DNA from: Ophiosphaerella korrae
Taxonomy: Eukaryota > Ascomycota > Dothideomycetes > Pleosporales > Phaeosphaeriaceae
Assembly (NCBI GenBank): GCA_028456385.1
Contig: JALNQF010000811.1
Location: forward strand, 1-13,686
DNA: 13,686 nt
Reading direction: 5' to 3'
The notes under the pieces are model-generated. The model searched no databases and was not told the origin of the DNA. It saw nothing but the letters and a program-made list of their open reading frames with translations. Positions 10,651 through 13,686 of this stretch are shown here, piece after piece. Numbering within the stretch: position 1 is the stretch's first letter; every line of letters begins with the position of its first letter. Made by a program: the position numbers and the translations under genes.

Positions 10651-11223
10651 GAAAATTAACGATACTATCGCTAGATAGAGAGGCGATAGGAGCGCCTAAT
10701 ATAATAGGAGCTAGAGTAGCCTCTAAAGCACGAGACTATTTAGACAACTTAGCGTTATTATAAGCTTTTATCTTACAAAGACGCTTAATATAGGAATAAA
10801 GCTCTACTAGCTTATAAAGAGTTAACTTGTACTTAGCCTTAGTAGTAGTAAGCTATAATAACAATTACGCTTAAGCTCTATTAATAGCTCGCCCTATACA
10901 ACTTAGTAGAAGGAGACTATATAGAAATCGAATACTTATACTCTATAAGCGAAACCCTAGAGGAAACGCACTTATACTAGATATTAGCGAGAATATACTT
11001 GTTATAGTGTTTACTATCCTTTAAAAATATAAGATAAGTAAGACCTAATTTAGTATAACAATAATATAGGAATATCTTAATCCTATTACGAATAATATAA
11101 GCTACAAGGAGAAGTTTATTACGCTAGGACTAAGATAGTATAGAGAGTAATAAAGAACTAAAGATTAACAAAGAAATAGGATTAATAACCTTAGTACTAG
11201 TATAGAGAAATAAGGGACTGCGT
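10596..11223 (+). other. Segment between chromodomain and 3' polypurine tract; possible extra reading frame
   Basis: About 0.6 kb that I do not recognise. Frame 3 has two long stop-free runs, 10596-10757 (54 codons) and 10875-11021 (49 codons), joined by a stretch whose few stops (TAA/TAG) could all be RIP-altered Gln or Trp. The first run overlaps the end of the chromodomain frame. Its residues are plausible for a protein (for example EAIGAP and ARVASKARD) but match no family I know. Frame 1 also has a 30-codon open run (10888-10977), so a coding role is not proven. It may instead be a non-coding 3' region of the element. CpG sites are better kept here than in pol. Confidence 0.35.
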
Positions 11224-11237
11224 AGAAGAGGGAATAG
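11224..11237 (+). promoter_or_regulatory. Polypurine tract of element B
   Basis: AGAAGAGGGAATAG, all purine except one T, directly abuts the start of the 3' LTR. Position and composition fit the plus-strand DNA primer used in reverse transcription. Confidence 0.75.
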
Positions 11238-11697
11238 TATTATAGTAGTAACAAGGGAAACTAAGATAGAACTAATTAGTCTACGCTTAGCTACTAACAA
11301 AGCATAGAATAAGTAGGGTAACAACCTATAGGATAATAAGTTTAATTAGGAAGCTAACTACAATATAAACACGTAATAGATTTGTAAATTCGCGATCTTA
11401 GTAAATACGAAGCTGCAAAGCTATTATATAACAAATTTGTAAATTCGCGATCTTAGTAAATACGAAGTAATAAAGCTGCTAAGATATTATTACTATATAG
11501 TTAGTAGTAATACGTATTGTTAGGATAGTATTAGTAATTTAATTATTAACTACGAGCGACAATATAGAGATAGTTGTAAAATATCTTCTATTGTTTATAG
11601 CTTATTATAGATTATAACACGAACTTTTACTATTACCTCGCGATCTACTAATACCCCTTTAGGCTACTAGGAAGTCGACCCTAGTAAGCTAGTAATA
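11238..11697 (+). repeat. 3' LTR of element B (460 bp, more RIP-mutated, with internal duplication)
   Basis: It aligns with 4725-5129 throughout. The TG start has become TA and the CA end TA, both RIP-type changes. It is longer by exactly 55 bp because of an internal tandem duplication (11381-11467). Most differences from the 5' LTR are TpA here against CpA or TpG there, including CpG to TpA changes such as TTCGATT to TTTAATT. A few sites are the reverse, so each LTR has its own mutations. Confidence 0.95.
11381..11467 (+). repeat. Tandem duplication within the 3' LTR (period 55 bp)
   Basis: The 32-base block that begins TTTGTAAATTCGCGATCT occurs at 11381-11412 and again, identical, at 11436-11467. 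The 5' LTR holds a single version near 4868-4899 (TTCGTGAATTCGCGATCT). The 55-bp period accounts for the whole length difference between the LTRs. Identity of the two copies at RIP-mutated positions suggests duplication happened after, or was homogenised after, most RIP changes in this block. Confidence 0.9.
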
Positions 11698-11702
11698 AAT
11701 AA
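11698..11702 (+). repeat. Right target-site duplication of element B (AATAA)
   Basis: Second copy of AATAA, directly after the last base of the 3' LTR and before resumption of element A at 11703. It matches 4720-4724. Confidence 0.93.
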
Positions 11703-12290
11703 AGTATTTTATATATTAATTAAAAATAAAAAATAGTACCTTAGCTAAAAAAAAGAGATAAAGCGTATCTTTATATAAAGAATCTATAGATAAAGCAACC
11801 TAGTAAAGGACTAGACTACGTTAAAGTTAGACTATTTTTAGTTAAAGAAGATAATAGGCTAGTAACAAAAACACTAGAACTACCTAAAGACGCTAAAGTA
11901 TACTCTAAGTTCTATACAAGCCTACTAGAACTAGCTAAGCTAAAAATACTAGTATAGCGACAATTCTAATATTAGAAAGAGGAGGATAATAAGTTTAAAG
12001 TTAAAGACCTATAAGAATATTAAGAAATAAGACGCAACGCCTTCTAAAGTATATAGTTTCTCTAGGAGTAGCTAGTAAAATAGAAAGGCTACTTAGCAAG
12101 TAAAAATATATAAGAACTTAAAGCTAATCTATAGAATTATTAGTAGATACTTAAGAAAGTAAGAAGTAAGTATAATATACTAGAATATATAAGATATATA
12201 AAGCTATAGCTAGGATATAATAAATATATTAGTAGAAGAAAGTTCTATAATAAACCTAACTATATAGAGCCTATAAAGCGCCCTTAGTTA
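11703..12290 (+). pseudogene. pol: Element A pol, C-terminal part: GPF module and chromodomain
   Basis: Frame 3, continuous with the codon at 4722 once element B is removed. It starts with the end of integrase (a basic stretch, then LKKRDKA), followed by a PSKGLDYVKV segment and VRLF at 11826-11837, which fits the Gly-Pro-Phe module after two RIP changes. LELPKDAKVYSKFYTSLLE follows at 11871-11927. A chromodomain lies at about 11994-12170: FKVKDL, IRRNAF, then LVK-stop-KGY at 12072-12092, where the stop replaces a conserved Trp, and ELKANL after it. Chromodomains steer integration towards methylated-histone chromatin. A basic tail (YIRYIK, SRRKFYNK) ends in clustered stops from 12288. Strong assignment despite many stops. 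Confidence 0.88.
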
Positions 12291-12732
12291 TAATAAATTT
12301 ATCTAATAAGCTAATAGTAGACTAGATAGTAGAAGAAGAGGCGATATTAATAGTAGTAGTAGAATAGTTAAGAACTTACGCTAAGACCTTATTACTTTCT
12401 TACTCTAACTCTAACGCTAGGTATAAGGCCTTATAATAAGTATACTCTTTAGTAGATTTTAATATTTTCTTATTACGTAGTAAATAAGTAATAATAATAG
12501 TAAGAAGTTTTTTATTATTATTAACCTTTTTATAAAACTCTTTATAAGTTTAATTAAGAGACTCTTAGGTTATACTAACGTAAAGACGCTTTATACAAGT
12601 ACACTTAGTATACTTTAGAGTAGAATCTAGTATAATAAAATAAAGAATACCTAAGAGAGAATAATATAGATAAGGTGTTTTAGAAATATAGTTTATAGTA
12701 AAGATTTTTAATAAGAGATAAAGTTTATAAGA
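12286..12732 (-). pseudogene. Possible decayed minus-strand coding segment, unrecognised
   Basis: One minus frame has stop-free runs of 55 codons (12732 down to 12568) and 49 codons (about 12549 down to 12403), separated by two stops that could be RIP-altered Gln or Trp. It then continues with two more stops to about 12286. Residues look protein-like: CTCIKRLYVS, TYKEFYKKV, LLRNKKILKSTKEYTYYKAL, then a Ser/Thr-rich tail with ASSST. No ATG is present and I know no matching family. It overlaps the candidate LTR of element A, so at most one interpretation is right. It could also be a chance open frame on the antisense strand. Confidence 0.25.
12331..12344 (+). promoter_or_regulatory. Candidate polypurine tract of element A
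   Basis: AGAAGAAGAGGCGA is purine-rich and lies about 40 bp after the end of the pol reading. It is followed by TATTAATAG, which could be a RIP-altered LTR start (TG to TA), exactly as seen at element B's 3' LTR. It resembles element B's tract. Without the 5' LTR this stays a candidate. Confidence 0.5.
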
Positions 12733-13229
12733 CTATAAAAGAAGTAATATTATAGTAAGATAGTTTTTAACTAGAAGGTAAAGTAAACTACTTATAAGCT
12801 AGACCTAGCTAATAGAGGCCTAGGCCTAAGGATAGACTTAGCGTAAGAAAGTAGGATAGTATTACAATACTAAGTAGTAGGTAAGCTATTATATTATACG
12901 CAATTAGGCTAAGTAATATAGCGTAGTAGAATACGTAACTATTTAGTAGTAAACGCTCTAGAGTAAGCGCTTAAAAATAAATACTAGATAGTAAGTATAT
13001 AGGAACGTTAATAGACCTTTATAGACTATTATATTTAATCTCTTCTTTACTTCTTATCTTAATAGAGTATTATAACTAATACTTTAATTAGATTCTTATC
13101 TACCTATTAATACTTATATACCTCGTAATACTCTAATAAGAGCTAACTATTAAGTAAGTTAAGTAACTATCTTGTTTATTAACCTTGCCCGTCTTATAGA
13201 AGCCTACTTGCCCTTGTTACCCTTACTAG
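12345..13229. other. Unassigned segment; may include element A's 3' LTR
   Basis: It lies between the candidate polypurine tract of A and the inverted gag fragment. I find no copy of it elsewhere in the window. If A's LTR is similar in length to B's it would cover the first 400-500 bp, leaving 400 bp or more unexplained. RIP appears milder than in pol. 12580-12900 keeps some CpA/TpG (ACAAGTACAC, GGTGTTTT), and 13165-13229 keeps many. The + strand has many stops in the one frame I read through, and I recognise no protein there. The minus strand has a more open frame (separate entry). Confidence 0.4.
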
Positions 13230-13685
13230 TTCTAAGGTCTTAATAATATTACTTTTAAGTCTCTATTAAAATATCTTTATTAATAACTTATTATTCTATT
13301 CTATTTATATTACGTAGCTTTAGAACTTATTAGTATAGTCTACTACTACTTTATATTATTATAGCTACTATATTACTTACTCTACTACTACTATCTTATT
13401 TACTAGTAGAAAGGCTTATTATACTTTATCTTTAAACTTAATCTATTCTTTAATTATTTTATTATAGTTATTATTATTATTATTAAAGTATTTCTTAAAG
13501 TATAGCGTAACCTATTTCTTTACTTTACCTCTTATATAGGATAATATAAGTATAGCTCTATTTTTATCTTAAACTTAGTCTACTTTAAAGAAAAGATTAA
13601 GTTATAAGATTTATAGCTTAAGCTTATTTTATTCTCTATAGTAGAGGTCTAGCTTAGTAACCTTAGAAGTAGCTATATAGGTTAC
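13230..13685 (-). pseudogene. gag: Second A-family gag fragment, inverted (right arm of inverted repeat)
   Basis: The minus strand reads the same capsid-region Gag as 1-486, starting at the same codon, with a 30-bp deletion relative to 442-471. It keeps some residues mutated in the left copy and vice versa, so the two copies decayed separately. Homology stops sharply at 13230; the adjoining minus-strand sequence is unrelated to the rest of element A's gag. The fragment is therefore truncated at its 3' side and probably continues past the window edge on its 5' side. It could be a solo remnant or part of another full element outside. Confidence 0.88.
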
Positions 13686-13686
13686 T

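Larger units (their letters stand above)
4725..11697 (+). mobile_element. Element B: complete, RIP-degraded Ty3/Gypsy LTR retrotransposon nested in element A
   Basis: A 6,973-bp unit bounded by related LTRs (405 and 460 bp), a 5-bp AATAA duplication and a polypurine tract before the 3' LTR. The inside reads as one long frame: Gag with two zinc knuckles, protease, reverse transcriptase, RNase H, integrase, GPY/F-type module and chromodomain. Pol order with integrase last makes it Ty3/Gypsy; the chromodomain makes it a chromovirus. Its Gag is clearly different from element A's, so it is a separate family. It keeps more CpA than element A and has visibly better-preserved first and last Cys residues in its knuckles, suggesting less RIP damage. 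It cannot be autonomous because of the many internal stops. Confidence 0.95.
11698..12344 (+). mobile_element. Element A, right part: end of integrase, chromodomain and polypurine tract
   Basis: Continuation of the element broken at 4724. The frame, motif order and AATAA junction all agree. It runs to a candidate polypurine tract at 12331-12344. Where the 3' LTR of A ends cannot be set, because its partner 5' LTR is outside the window. Confidence 0.85.

Noticed and set aside
11130..11324. 64-codon ATG-initiated open frame on the minus strand
   Set aside because: It spans the end of element B's internal region, its polypurine tract and the start of the 3' LTR, in antisense. Its Leu/Ile-rich product has no recognisable motif, and the same place in the 5' LTR has no matching gene. 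It is an antisense shadow in stop-poor sequence.
11994..12170. Chromodomain as part of a host chromatin gene
   Set aside because: It lies in frame directly after integrase and the GPF module of element A, the standard place in chromoviruses.
13215..13226. GTAACAAGGG on the minus strand as a fragment of element B's LTR
   Set aside because: The match to the LTR start is only ten bases and neighbouring bases do not align; chance is sufficient.
1..13685. Giant DNA transposon with 456-bp terminal inverted repeats
   Set aside because: The arms encode Gypsy Gag, one continues directly into pol, and the other is truncated. No transposase or tyrosine recombinase is visible inside, and no flanking duplication can be seen.
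1..13686. Mitochondrial or bacterial origin because of AT richness
   Set aside because: LTR retrotransposons with chromodomains and RIP-type TpA enrichment point to nuclear DNA of a filamentous ascomycete.

Overview
The window holds no intact gene. It reads as a graveyard of long terminal repeat (LTR) retrotransposons from a filamentous ascomycete fungus (Pezizomycotina). The evidence is extreme A+T richness dominated by TpA, near loss of TpG, reduced CpA, and retrotransposon frames in which Gln, Arg and Trp codons have become TAA or TAG at almost regular intervals. That is the footprint of repeat-induced point mutation (RIP). I cannot name the species. A Dothideomycete-like, compartmentalised AT-rich genome would fit, but this is inference.

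Layout. (1) Element A is a Ty3/Gypsy retrotransposon on the + strand. It is already inside gag at base 1: gag in frame 1 (1 to about 1884), then protease, reverse transcriptase, RNase H and integrase in frame 3 (about 1869-4724). (2) Element B is a second, different Ty3/Gypsy retrotransposon in the same orientation, inserted at 4725-11697. It has a 405-bp 5' LTR, one long gag-pol frame (frame 1, 5191 to about 10650), a 3' segment of uncertain nature, a polypurine tract and a 460-bp 3' LTR. It is flanked by a 5-bp target duplication, AATAA. (3) Element A resumes in the same frame at 11703 with the end of integrase, a GPF-type module and a chromodomain. It finishes near 12290 and is followed by a candidate polypurine tract (12331-12344). 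(4) The segment 12345-13229 is not explained. It may start with element A's 3' LTR, and it also carries a coherent-looking minus-strand reading frame. (5) The last 456 bases (13230-13685) are an inverted copy of the first 486 bases, meaning a second piece of A-type gag pointing the other way.

Order of events: element A inserted; element B jumped into A's integrase gene; RIP then mutated everything heavily. The damage is almost purely transitions, and few indels are visible, so whole polyproteins can still be followed. Removing B and one AATAA copy restores A's reading frame exactly. Catalytic and zinc-binding residues are hit in both elements (YLDD to YLDN, zinc-knuckle Cys/His to Tyr, protease Asp lost or its neighbours changed), so neither can encode working enzymes. 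Repeat arrays of this kind are normally silenced heterochromatin. The least explained parts are the unassigned 0.9 kb on the right, the possible extra reading frame between B's chromodomain and its 3' LTR, and a Cys/His motif with identical spacing in both elements.
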